This document shows positions 52,941 to 60,714 of a stretch of 64,000 bases of DNA, one piece after another. Made by a program: the position numbers and the translations under genes. The notes under the pieces were generated by a model. The model worked only from the letters and a program-made list of their open reading frames with translations. It did no database searches and was not told where the DNA came from. Source of the stretch: Armatimonadota bacterium (GTDB taxonomy: Bacteria; Armatimonadota; Zipacnadia; JAUWAU01); contig JAUWAU010000002.1 in the NCBI GenBank assembly GCA_030601885.1, forward strand, positions 248,001 to 312,000. The letters are read 5' to 3'. Position 1 is the stretch's first letter; each line of letters starts with the position of its first letter.

Positions 52941-53022
52941 GGGTAAACGGTCAAAAGGGCAAAGACATCCCGCACCCGGAGCAACGGCTGCCGCCTGTTC
53001 CATTTACCCTTCCCCCTGCCTC
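52934..53022. repeat. Intergenic palindromic element, copy 4
   Basis: The left arm GGGCTAAGGGTAAACGG and right arm CCATTTACCCTTCCCCCTGCC are inverted relative to each other (AAGGGTAAACGG versus CCATTTACCCTT, one mismatch). The centre is GC-rich as in the other copies. The stop codons of the DUF5060 gene (+) and smpB (-) are part of or abut its arms, so transcripts from both sides would end with this hairpin. Confidence 0.7.
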
Positions 53023-53482
53023 ATTCCCGCGTTCGCTCCCGCAATTCTCGCTCCATGTCCCGCCGCTCATCGCGCTCGGCGATGGCGCGGCGCTTGTCAT
53101 ACTGGCGCTTGCCTCGGCACAGCCCCAGCTCCACCTTGGCATAGCCGCCCTTGAAGTACATACGCAGGGGGATGAGCGTGTAGCCCTTCTGCTCCGTCCG
53201 CTGGCGCAGACGGAGTATCTCCCGCTTGTGCAGCAGAAGCTTGCGCGGCCGGCCCGGGTCCACGTTCCACCGGCCGCCCTGCTCGTACGGCGCGATGTGC
53301 ACGTCGTGGAGCCACACCTCGCGGCCGTCCACGCGGGCGTAACCCTCCACGAGGCTGACCTTGTGCTGTCGCAGGGACTTCACTTCCGTCCCCTTGAGCG
53401 CGATGCCGGCCTCAATACGGTCCTCAATGAAGTACTCGTGCCGCGCTCGGCGATTGGTTGCGATGGTGAGTTGCTCGGGCAT
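53021..53482 (-). CDS. smpB: SsrA-binding protein SmpB
   Basis: The 153-residue product is a clear SmpB: ATNRRARHEYFIEDRIEAGI (about 8-27), ALKGTEVKSLRQHKVSLVEGYARV (split by the family loop) and HIAPYEQGGRWNVDPGRPRKLL. LRMYFKGGYAKVELGLCRGK and a basic C-terminal tail (KRQYDKRRAIAERDERRDM) follow. It binds tmRNA and brings it to stalled ribosomes. The length matches the family. No tmRNA is evident in the window. The gene is convergent with the DUF5060 gene and divergent from the large secreted gene. Confidence 0.97.
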   Translation of the reverse strand: MPEQLTIATNRRARHEYFIEDRIEAGIALKGTEVKSLRQHKVSLVEGYARVDGREVWLHDVHIAPYEQGGRWNVDPGRPRKLLLHKREILRLRQRTEQKGYTLIPLRMYFKGGYAKVELGLCRGKRQYDKRRAIAERDERRDMERELRERTRE

Positions 53483-53633
53483 AGTGGCTCTCTACAGCGA
53501 TTTGTGTAGATATAGTACCACTTGGCCGGCGCAATGCCCACCCCCATTGCCGACAGCGGCCGGAGTGACGGAGGGCGGGGCCTTGCGGCCAGTGAACTAC
53601 AATAGCCAATACCCAGAGCAGACGAGGCGGCTG

Positions 53634-56312
53634 ATGATGATGCGGGAGCAGATGGCGTTTGCTGATAGTCCATGGGCTTCTGGCGGGTCGGTAGTGTGTC
53701 TGATGGCGCTTCTCCTGGCGTTGGGCGCCGGATCAGCCTCCGGGTCGGTGGCTATGCGGGTGGTGGGGGCAGGCGATGCGAAGGCGCCGAATGTGCTGGA
53801 CAACGCGGGATTCGAGGAGGGGCAGGGGGATGCGGCGACGAGGTGGAGGGCGTGCCGGAAGGGCTTTCGGTGCGAGACGGGCCGCGGGCGCGAGGGCGGG
53901 CGGGGGGTCGTGTGTGAGAGCGGTGATACGGCAGAGCAGTACGGAGCGTCGCAGACGGTCGTTCTGAACCAGGAGACCACGTGGCCCATCGTGGTGCGGG
54001 GCTGGAGCAGGGCTGAGAACGTCAGTGGGACGCCCGACTCGGGGTATTCGCTCTACGTGGACCTGGAATACAGCGATGGGACGCCGCTGTGGGGGCAGAC
54101 GGTGAGCTTCAGCACCGGCACGCACGATTGGCAGCAGCGGGAGCTGCTCATCGTGCCCGATAGGCCGATTGCCAGCCTCAATCTGCACTGTCTCTTCCGC
54201 GGCCATACGGGCAAAGTGTGGTTCGACGATGTGGAGCTTCGGCCGGCAGCCGAGCCCGGTATGAGCCTCCTGGTTCTGGACGGCGTCGTGATGACGCCCG
54301 TCCCAATCAGTGGGCCGGTAGCGCTCGGGATGCCGCTGCGGACCGGAGACGGGTTGAGTATCGGGTACCATTCCGAGACGGCGCAAGTGACGTTGCTCCG
54401 CATCGGGGAGCGGCGCCTCGACGCTGCGGATGTCCCGTCGGGCTTCATGGCGAGGGACGTGGCGACGGACTCTGACTGGCATGCGTTCAGGGACGGCGTC
54501 TGTCGCGCGCTGTCGCTCCAGCTGGCCATGACAGGGACCGCCAAGCCGACGCACTTCGAATTCAATGGCGCGCTGTTCGATACCAGTGGGAGGGACCGGG
54601 CGGTGACGCTCATGTTCGCGCTGCCGCTTGACGCTCGCGGCTGGCACTGGGGCGAGAGCATTCGCGCCACGCGTCAGATCGGCACGGCCGGGGAGTACGC
54701 GAACAACGTGCGCATCGGCACCGGGGCCACCGGAACGATGGCGCAGTACCCCTTCTCGTGTATCGCGGATAATACGTCGGGGCTGGCGCTGGGGATCGAC
54801 ATGACCGCGCCGGCGCAGTACCGCCTCGCCTACAACGCCGGCACTCGGCAGTACTTCATCGCCTACGACTTTGGCCTCACGCCGGAAACGAGCCACCTGC
54901 CCGGCGGCGCCCACTTCCGCTTCGTGCTGTATCGCATCGACCCGGCCTGGGGCTTCCGCAGCGCGGCGAAGCGGTACTACGAGATATTCCCCCACTTCTT
55001 CCAGTGCCGCTCCAAGCGACAGGGGATCTGGATGCCGTTCACGGACGTGAGCACGGTGGAGGGGTGGCAGGACTTCGGCTTTCGCTACCACGAGGGCATC
55101 AACAACGTCCCTTTCGACGACAGCGCCGACATCCTCAGCTTCCGCTACACGGAGCCGTGCACGTTCTGGATGCGAATGGAGAAGGACGTCCCGCGCACGT
55201 ACGAGGCGGCCCTGGCGGAGCTGCACCGGCACGCCGCCGGCGACGAGCCGCGCAAGAGAAGAATGGCGCAGGCGGTGCTCGCGTCGGGCTCGCACGATGA
55301 GGAGGGCCGCTTTCAGATGCTCTTCCGCGACACGCCCTGGTGCGATGGGGCGGTGTTCAGCCTCAGCCCCCTCCCCGACATCCCCGGCGAGTGGACGGAT
55401 GCCAAGGTGGCCTGGAACGATGACGTGAAAGAGCGGCACTACGGCCCGGGCGCCAAGGGCGAGCAGGACGGCGAGTACCTGGACTCGCTCGAGGCCTACG
55501 TGACGGCCAATGAGAACTTCCGCCGCGAGCATTTCCGCGCCGCCACGCTCCCGCTGACCTTCACCACGGCCGGCAAGCGTCCGGTCATTCACAAGTCGCT
55601 GGCCATCTACGAGTTCGTCCGCTGGATCAGCGAGGACGTCCACCGGATGGGCAAGCTGATGATGGCCAACAGCGTCCCGAGCCGCTTCAGCTTCCTGTGC
55701 GGCCATCTGGACGTCATGGGCACGGAGACTAACTGGATGCGGGGCGGAAAATGGCAGCCCATGGCCCACGGCAGCATGGCCCTGCGACGCACCATGTGCT
55801 ACCAGAAGCCGTATCTGCTGCTGATGAACACCGACTACGATGCGCTGGAGCCCTTCGTGGAGCGCTACTTCCAGCGCAGCCTGTTCTATGGCATGTTCCC
55901 GAGCATGTTCAGCCCGGTCGCATCTTCGAGCACAGACGCCTACTGGCGCACGCCGCGCTGGTACAATCGCGACCGGGAGCTGTTCAAGCGGTACATCCCC
56001 ATCATCAAGCGCGTGGCCGAGGCCGGCTGGGAGCCGGTAACGCATGGCACCACGGACAACGACGACTTTCTGGTAGAGCGCTTCGGGCCGGATGATGAGG
56101 GGAGGGTGTACTTTACGGTGATGAATGACGGGGAGGCGGCTGCTCGGGGCACCGTGCTGATCGAAGCGGAGGCTCTGAAGCTCTCTGACAAGGCCACGGG
56201 CCGTGAGCTCGTGTCGGGCCAGGCAATAGCTCTGAAAGCGGCAGACAACACGCTGGAGTGCGAAGTGGAGCTTGAGGCGGAGGAGGTGGTGGCGCTGGAG
56301 GTGTCGAGGTGA
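53634..56312 (+). CDS. Large secreted protein with CBM-like N-terminus; putative glycan-active
   Basis: The 892-residue product is taken from ATG 53634 (MMMREQMAFADSPWASGG), weakly preceded by GAGGCGG. It has a signal peptide SVVCLMALLLALGAGSASGS. Residues about 45-205 form a CBM4/9-like domain (NVLDNAGFEEGQGDAATRW ... KVWFDDVELRPA). The central region is a large beta-sandwich. A helical region (about 500-770) has YYEIFPHFFQCRSKRQGIWM, YHEGINNVPFDDSADILSFR and FLCGHLDVMGTETNWMRGG. A C-terminal beta domain ends EEVVALEVSR. I do not recognise a named GH family. The architecture recalls uncharacterised hydrolases in Armatimonadota/Planctomycetes genomes. The catalytic residues are unknown. Confidence 0.7.
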   Translation: MMMREQMAFADSPWASGGSVVCLMALLLALGAGSASGSVAMRVVGAGDAKAPNVLDNAGFEEGQGDAATRWRACRKGFRCETGRGREGGRGVVCESGDTAEQYGASQTVVLNQETTWPIVVRGWSRAENVSGTPDSGYSLYVDLEYSDGTPLWGQTVSFSTGTHDWQQRELLIVPDRPIASLNLHCLFRGHTGKVWFDDVELRPAAEPGMSLLVLDGVVMTPVPISGPVALGMPLRTGDGLSIGYHSETAQVTLLRIGERRLDAADVPSGFMARDVATDSDWHAFRDGVCRALSLQLAMTGTAKPTHFEFNGALFDTSGRDRAVTLMFALPLDARGWHWGESIRATRQIGTAGEYANNVRIGTGATGTMAQYPFSCIADNTSGLALGIDMTAPAQYRLAYNAGTRQYFIAYDFGLTPETSHLPGGAHFRFVLYRIDPAWGFRSAAKRYYEIFPHFFQCRSKRQGIWMPFTDVSTVEGWQDFGFRYHEGINNVPFDDSADILSFRYTEPCTFWMRMEKDVPRTYEAALAELHRHAAGDEPRKRRMAQAVLASGSHDEEGRFQMLFRDTPWCDGAVFSLSPLPDIPGEWTDAKVAWNDDVKERHYGPGAKGEQDGEYLDSLEAYVTANENFRREHFRAATLPLTFTTAGKRPVIHKSLAIYEFVRWISEDVHRMGKLMMANSVPSRFSFLCGHLDVMGTETNWMRGGKWQPMAHGSMALRRTMCYQKPYLLLMNTDYDALEPFVERYFQRSLFYGMFPSMFSPVASSSTDAYWRTPRWYNRDRELFKRYIPIIKRVAEAGWEPVTHGTTDNDDFLVERFGPDDEGRVYFTVMNDGEAAARGTVLIEAEALKLSDKATGRELVSGQAIALKAADNTLECEVELEAEEVVALEVSR

Positions 56313-56517
56313 GGGGTGGAGGGTGGACGGGGGCGCCGGGCCAAGCCCGTGCGGAGTCGTTTGACAGAGTTGCGGCAGTACCCCATAATCTGGGACGATG
56401 CCGCAGACTGTCGGGCACGTTGGGTGGATCCGGGGTAGGAGAACCGGGGGCGGCAAGCGGCTTGCGCTACGACGCGGCGTCATGGGCGGGAGAGCGACTG
56501 GCAGGAGGCGATCAGTG

Positions 56518-56772
56518 ATGCTGACCGAGTACGTCGAGCAGGCCATGCGCCTGGCTCATTATGAGATCATGGAGAACGGCCGCTATTGGGGCGAGGTGCC
56601 TCCGCTTCGTGGCGTGTGGGCCGAGGCTGAGACGCTGGAGCAGTGTCGGGAGACCCTTCGCGAGGTGCTGGAGGACTGGTTGCTGGTGGGCCTGCGCCGG
56701 GGCCACACCATCCCGGTGATCGAGGGGATAGATTTGAACCAGAAGGCGGAGGCCAGCACGGTTGCCGATTAG
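56518..56772 (+). CDS. hicB: HicB-family antitoxin
   Basis: The 84-residue product begins MLTEYVEQAMRLAHYEIMEN. It has the UPF0150/HicB fold: GRYWGEVPPLRGVWAEAETL, then EQCRETLREVLEDWLLVGL and HTIPVIEGIDL. HicB normally neutralises the HicA mRNA interferase and represses its own promoter. This copy lacks a C-terminal DNA-binding domain, as many short HicBs do. AGGAGG (56503-56508) is 9 bases upstream. A HicA-like frame starts inside the last codons (TTG 56762), the coupling expected of a toxin-antitoxin pair. Confidence 0.88.
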   Translation: MLTEYVEQAMRLAHYEIMENGRYWGEVPPLRGVWAEAETLEQCRETLREVLEDWLLVGLRRGHTIPVIEGIDLNQKAEASTVAD

Positions 56773-57028
56773 GCGGCGGGAGCTAATCCGTTGCCTCCGT
56801 CGCCTCGGGTTCGAGGGCCCCGAGGCAGGCGCCAAGCACGAGATCATGGTCAGGGGTAGAGCCCGGTGTTGGGAGGAGAGAGTGCGGATTTGCGAGAGGA
56901 TGGGCATGCTGCACTCGCGGACGGAGGGTAGGGCGAAATGCACGTTGCGTCGGCGGGGTAGTGCGCCCGGCCGAGCCTTGGGACGCGGCCATCGTGTGAC
57001 CGCGGCGTACGATCCGGCAGGAATTTAA
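56762..57028 (+). pseudogene. hicA: Decayed HicA-like toxin
   Basis: The frame starts at TTG 56762, overlapping the hicB stop by 11 bases. It gives MPIRRRELIRCLRRLGFEGP and AGAKHEIMVRG, which matches the HicA N-terminus including the conserved His. After about 35 residues the match is lost: the expected VxxPxHxxKELxxGTLxxIL region is absent and the remainder is basic low-complexity sequence, while other frames do not restore it. It is probably a truncated or recombined toxin, leaving hicB as an orphan antitoxin. The region between this remnant and 57337 holds no gene. Confidence 0.65.
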
Positions 57029-57200
57029 TGTGGTGTCCCCGGAATTTTAGTGGGGAGTAGCACGGCCGGCGGCAGAGGGTGCTCTGGCGCGGAGGGCCGG
57101 GGCGTACGGCAAGAGGGCTGACGAATCCTCCGGAGGCCCCGGAAATGAGGATTGTGTGCCGGGGATCTCAATAATTTGGTATGGCGTCCCCGGAATTATT
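57022..57200. repeat. Pair of short direct repeats (GTCCCCGGAATT core)
   Basis: AATTTAATGTGGTGTCCCCGG (57022-57042) and AATTTGGTATGGCGTCCCC (57173-57191) are near-identical and both continue into GGAATT. The second copy is also part of a dyad in which CAATAATT (57169-57176) pairs with AATTATTG (57194-57201). The interval holds a variant CCCCGGAAATGAGGATTGTG. The AT-rich ends around a GTCCCCGG core resemble terminal repeats of a small mobile or REP-like element. No transposase is present, so this would be a remnant. Confidence 0.55.
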
Positions 57201-57336
57201 GACTTTTGCAAGCGCATCCGTTCCGGAGCCCTGCAAGCAAGCCAATTCCCCTGCACTCTCATGGACGCGGACGGCACCTTCCACAAGCCCACGAGCTGGT
57301 AGGGCGGCCGCCGGCGGGGCACTGAGGAGCGCATTG

Positions 57337-58653
57337 ATGGCAGGCGAGCACGAGCGGAGCGCTCAGCCGAAGCCCAGCAAGAGACGGCCGCGGCTCATTT
57401 GGCTGCTGGGCATCCCTCTGGCGCTCGGGGGAGCAGCTCTCGCGTTCCATCTGTGGAACCGCCCCCCAGGGCCGCGGGGTGCCACTGTCGTCTCGTTGCA
57501 GTCCCTGGCCGATAGCGGCGCCTTCCTCCTGCAAATCTGGCCGGCCGACCAGCGGCGGACGGTCACGTTCCTGGCCACCGGACGCCAAGGCAGCCTATTG
57601 GCCGGCACGGCCGGACCGTCCGGTGTGGTGGCGAAGCCGGTTGCCTTGCCCGCGCATCTGTCCCCCTGGGACGCAATGGAGAGCTGGCATGGAGGCGCCG
57701 TGGCCTACGTGGACGGGGACGCCGGCGCCGCGTACCTGTGCTCTCCGTGGTGGGCGAGGCCGCGTAAGTTGAGCGACCTGGTCGTGCCACGAAGCACCGA
57801 TCCACCGACGTGGTCACCCAACGGCGAGCGGCTGGCCGTCGCCATCGGTGATGCTGACAAGTGGCCCAAGGGCGTGCGCATCTTCTCAGCGAAGGGCGAC
57901 CTTATAGCAGAAACGATCGTGCCAACCGCCGACGGGTACTGGAGTCGTATGCTGTGGTCCGCGTCCGGTCGCCGCCTTCTGCTGTGGCGGTTCAAGGGCG
58001 GAGGGGCCAAGCACGGACAGTCGCGGCGCAGGCGGCCCGACGCCATGCTGCTCTCGGAGCCCGACTGGCGCCCTGTGCCGGTGTATTTCCCCCGCCAGGG
58101 TCTCAATCTCCTCGGCTGGGCCGACGACGACGTGTTAGTGGCCGAGACGTCGTCGTGGTCATTGACGCCGACGCCCCGAATTACGTTGTTCGGCGCTCTG
58201 ACCGGAGTCGAGGTCCGCTCCTTGGACTGCAGTCAGGTCCCGGTCGGTGGTGCGCGGGTCATCGTTGGGGCTGCGGACGTGCGGGTCGCTCCCAGCCGAG
58301 GCGGAGTGATCGTGCCCATTGCAGGCGTGAGTCGGGCCGCTCTGGCGATGGCACGAGGCACTGAATATCTGCCAAGCAGGCTGCAGCCGCGGTTGGAGCC
58401 GAGTCTGACGAGAGCGACGATGCGCGTATGGCGGCGCTGGCCACCGCCCCGAGTGGCCTACGTGTACCTCCCCATCTCCGGTGGCGCCCCCGAGACCATA
58501 GCCCTTGACGACGCCTCAGACCTATTCAGCTTCGCCATCTCCACCGAGGGGACCGAGCTCCTGTATGTGAGCAACTGGGAGCTGAAGGCCGCGCCATTGC
58601 CGCCGGAGGCGCGCGCGGAGGCGAAGAAAAGGGATGCTGCGAAGGTGCCTTGA
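57337..58653 (+). CDS. Membrane-anchored TolB-like beta-propeller protein, paralogue 1
   Basis: The 438-residue product starts at ATG 57337, 7 bases after GAGGAG. A positively charged N-terminus (SKRRPRLI) and one membrane helix (LIWLLGIPLALGGAALAF, about 21-38) anchor it facing outward. The remainder carries TolB/WD40-like blade motifs: WSPNGERLAVAIGDA (about 152), LWSASGRRLLLW (about 205) and SEPDWRPVPVYF (about 240). It ends YVYLPISGG and FSFAISTEGTELLYVSN. The protein is not a TolB orthologue, since no Tol partners are nearby. A near-identical architecture follows 12 bases downstream, indicating tandem duplication. The function is unknown. Confidence 0.75.
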   Translation: MAGEHERSAQPKPSKRRPRLIWLLGIPLALGGAALAFHLWNRPPGPRGATVVSLQSLADSGAFLLQIWPADQRRTVTFLATGRQGSLLAGTAGPSGVVAKPVALPAHLSPWDAMESWHGGAVAYVDGDAGAAYLCSPWWARPRKLSDLVVPRSTDPPTWSPNGERLAVAIGDADKWPKGVRIFSAKGDLIAETIVPTADGYWSRMLWSASGRRLLLWRFKGGGAKHGQSRRRRPDAMLLSEPDWRPVPVYFPRQGLNLLGWADDDVLVAETSSWSLTPTPRITLFGALTGVEVRSLDCSQVPVGGARVIVGAADVRVAPSRGGVIVPIAGVSRAALAMARGTEYLPSRLQPRLEPSLTRATMRVWRRWPPPRVAYVYLPISGGAPETIALDDASDLFSFAISTEGTELLYVSNWELKAAPLPPEARAEAKKRDAAKVP

Positions 58654-58665
58654 GGGGGCGCGCAA

Positions 58666-59973
58666 ATGGTGAAGGGGCAGGAGGCGAATGGTCAGCGCGC
58701 ACAGTCGGTGACACGAAGGCGGCGAATCGGTCGGCTTGCCCTGCCGATCCTTGTAGGCGTGACCGTCCTCGCGCTCGTTCTGTGGGTGCGCTGGCGAGGG
58801 CCGCGGGGCAAGAGAGTGGCCTCGCTGGAGTCGGTCGTGGACCGGAGCACGATGTGGATTGGCATCTGGCCGGCCAACGATCCGCGGAGCGTTCGGCTGC
58901 TCGTCTGGCAGCATGAAGCCACCCCACTGATCGGCACAGCCGGCCCGGCGGGAGTAGCCGCAGAGTCGGCAGGATGGGCCCGGGACCTTCGGGGGCCCTA
59001 CGCATTGCGCGGCTGGCACGGCGACGCGGTCGCGTATCGGGATCGCGCGAGCGGAGCGCTGTATCTCGTCTCCGCCTCGTGCGCTGAGCCCCGGAAGCTG
59101 ACTGAGACGGTCCCCCCATCGAACGGATGGTGGCCCGCCTGGTCACCTGATGGTCGTCGCCTCGCCGTCGCTGTCGGCAATGCGAAGAAGCAGCTCAACG
59201 GCGTGCGCATCTTCTCCTCAGGCGGCGAGCCGATAGCAGAGGCACCTGTACCCGAGCCGGGCGAACGGTGGGGCGATATGCTCTGGTCTGCCTCCGGCCG
59301 GCGTCTGCTGGTGTGGTACCTGCACGGCAGCACTCCAAGCGATGCAAAGCCGAAGCGGCAAGGGGCGGACGCCGTTGTGCTTTCGGAGCCGGACTGGCGC
59401 CCGGTGCCCGTGCGCTTCCCGGGACTGCCGCTGTACCCGTTGGCGTGGGCGGACGACGAGACCGTGGCCGGCGTGACGTGGGGAGAGCTGGATTCGGCGA
59501 TCCCCATCCGGTTCATACACGTCCTCAGCGGAAAGCAGGTGGGATGCCTGGATTGCGAGGTCACGTCCGTGGGGGCCCCGGCATTGGCGACGGGCGGCCC
59601 TTCGCCGTTGAAGCCCGCGCCCAGCGGCGCCGGCGTCATCGCGAGGTTCGTGCGCCCCGACGAGCCAGCGTTCACCGTGCACAAGGCGACGTGGCGCTTC
59701 CGCGACTCTCTGGACCGGCGACCGCTGGGTTGGAGGCTGACGACTTGGGCGTACCAGCACGCCTACTCGCGCGTTGCTTACGTGTACATCCCGATCTCCG
59801 GGACGCGTTGGCGGACGATAGCCGTGTCCGATCGCGCACGCGGGGACTTCACGGTCTCGGTGGATGGTCGCGAGCTGCTGTACGTGGATGAAGACTGGAA
59901 CTTGCGCGCTGCGCCATTGCCGCCGGAGGCGCGGGCGGCCGCGGAAACGCGGCGGGCGACGAAGGCGTACTGA
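58666..59973 (+). CDS. Membrane-anchored TolB-like beta-propeller protein, paralogue 2
   Basis: The 435-residue product is a diverged copy of the preceding protein with the same order of features. A basic N-terminus precedes a membrane helix (LALPILVGVTVLALVLWV, about 24-41). WSPDGRRLAVAVGNA, LWSASGRRLLVW, SEPDWRPVPVRF and RVAYVYIPISG follow, then the shared ending APLPPEARAAAE. The N-termini differ most and the propeller blades least. The paralogue pair is probably one transcript, with 12 bases between the stop and ATG. Surface or periplasmic scaffold or sensor roles are possible. I cannot assign a function. Confidence 0.75.
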   Translation: MVKGQEANGQRAQSVTRRRRIGRLALPILVGVTVLALVLWVRWRGPRGKRVASLESVVDRSTMWIGIWPANDPRSVRLLVWQHEATPLIGTAGPAGVAAESAGWARDLRGPYALRGWHGDAVAYRDRASGALYLVSASCAEPRKLTETVPPSNGWWPAWSPDGRRLAVAVGNAKKQLNGVRIFSSGGEPIAEAPVPEPGERWGDMLWSASGRRLLVWYLHGSTPSDAKPKRQGADAVVLSEPDWRPVPVRFPGLPLYPLAWADDETVAGVTWGELDSAIPIRFIHVLSGKQVGCLDCEVTSVGAPALATGGPSPLKPAPSGAGVIARFVRPDEPAFTVHKATWRFRDSLDRRPLGWRLTTWAYQHAYSRVAYVYIPISGTRWRTIAVSDRARGDFTVSVDGRELLYVDEDWNLRAAPLPPEARAAAETRRATKAY

Positions 59974-60003
59974 GCATCACACGGAGCCCGCGGAGGGGCT
60001 CCC

Positions 60004-60714
60004 CTACCTTCTCCACAACTCCCGCCAGCGCCAGCGGAGGACGAGGGCGAGCGTGGTGAGCAGCGTGCCGAAGTGGAGCTTCGAGCGGCCGCCGACGCGG
60101 TCCACGAACACGATGGGGATTTCCTTTATGCGATAGCCACGGCAGCGGGCTAGCACCTCGCTCACGATGCTGGGGCCGACGGACTGGAGCGATTCGAGGT
60201 CGATCGCGGCCAGCACCTGGCACCGGAAGCAGCGATAGCCGGAGTTCGGGTCCTTGATGCGCCACATGCCAAGCACCATGCGGGTGTAAATAGCCGCCAG
60301 CTCGCTGATGAGCACCCGGTACCACTTGCGCTTCACGCTGCCCCCGCTGGGAATGTAGCGGGAGCCGATGACGATGTCGGCATCCTCGAGAGCGTCGAGC
60401 ATCTGCGGGATGTAGTCGGGATCGTGGGACAGGTCGCCGTCCATCTCGATGACGCAATCGATGCCCTCGCGCTGGACGGCCCATAGAAAGCCATCTCGAC
60501 CGGCCACGCCCCGGCCGCGCGGTCCGTTGCGGTGCAGCACATGGACACGGTCCGACTGGGCGGCGAGACGGTCAGCCATCTCGCCCGTGCCGTCGGGCGA
60601 GCCATCGTCCACGATGAGGACCTCGACGTCGGGCCCCTGGGCGAGGATGCGCTCGACGAGCGGCTCGATGTTCTCGGCCTCGTTGTATGTGGGTACGACG
60701 GCGAGGGCCCTCAC
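60004..60714 (-). CDS. Polyprenol-phosphate mannosyltransferase-like GT2 (DPM1 type)
   Basis: The 236-residue product starts at GTG 60714, overlapping the GT9 stop by 4 bases (GTGA). It is a GT2 enzyme: LAVVPTYNEAENIEPLVERI (about 4-23), VLIVDDGSPDGTGEMAD (about 32-48), VIEMDGDLSHDPDYIPQML (metal DxD-like, about 88-106) and IVIGSRYIPSGG. It matches bacterial dolichol/polyprenol-phosphate mannose synthases of about 230-250 residues. It would load a sugar onto a lipid carrier, the kind of donor used by GT39/PMT-type membrane enzymes such as the two encoded downstream on the opposite strand. Confidence 0.92.
   Translation of the reverse strand: MRALAVVPTYNEAENIEPLVERILAQGPDVEVLIVDDGSPDGTGEMADRLAAQSDRVHVLHRNGPRGRGVAGRDGFLWAVQREGIDCVIEMDGDLSHDPDYIPQMLDALEDADIVIGSRYIPSGGSVKRKWYRVLISELAAIYTRMVLGMWRIKDPNSGYRCFRCQVLAAIDLESLQSVGPSIVSEVLARCRGYRIKEIPIVFVDRVGGRSKLHFGTLLTTLALVLRWRWRELWRR

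Noticed and set aside
53733..56546. A 937-codon open frame on the minus strand
   Set aside because: It lies wholly opposite the secreted protein at 53634-56312, whose signal peptide and domain motifs are clear. The antisense translation is Arg/His/Pro-rich without family motifs, a GC-bias shadow.
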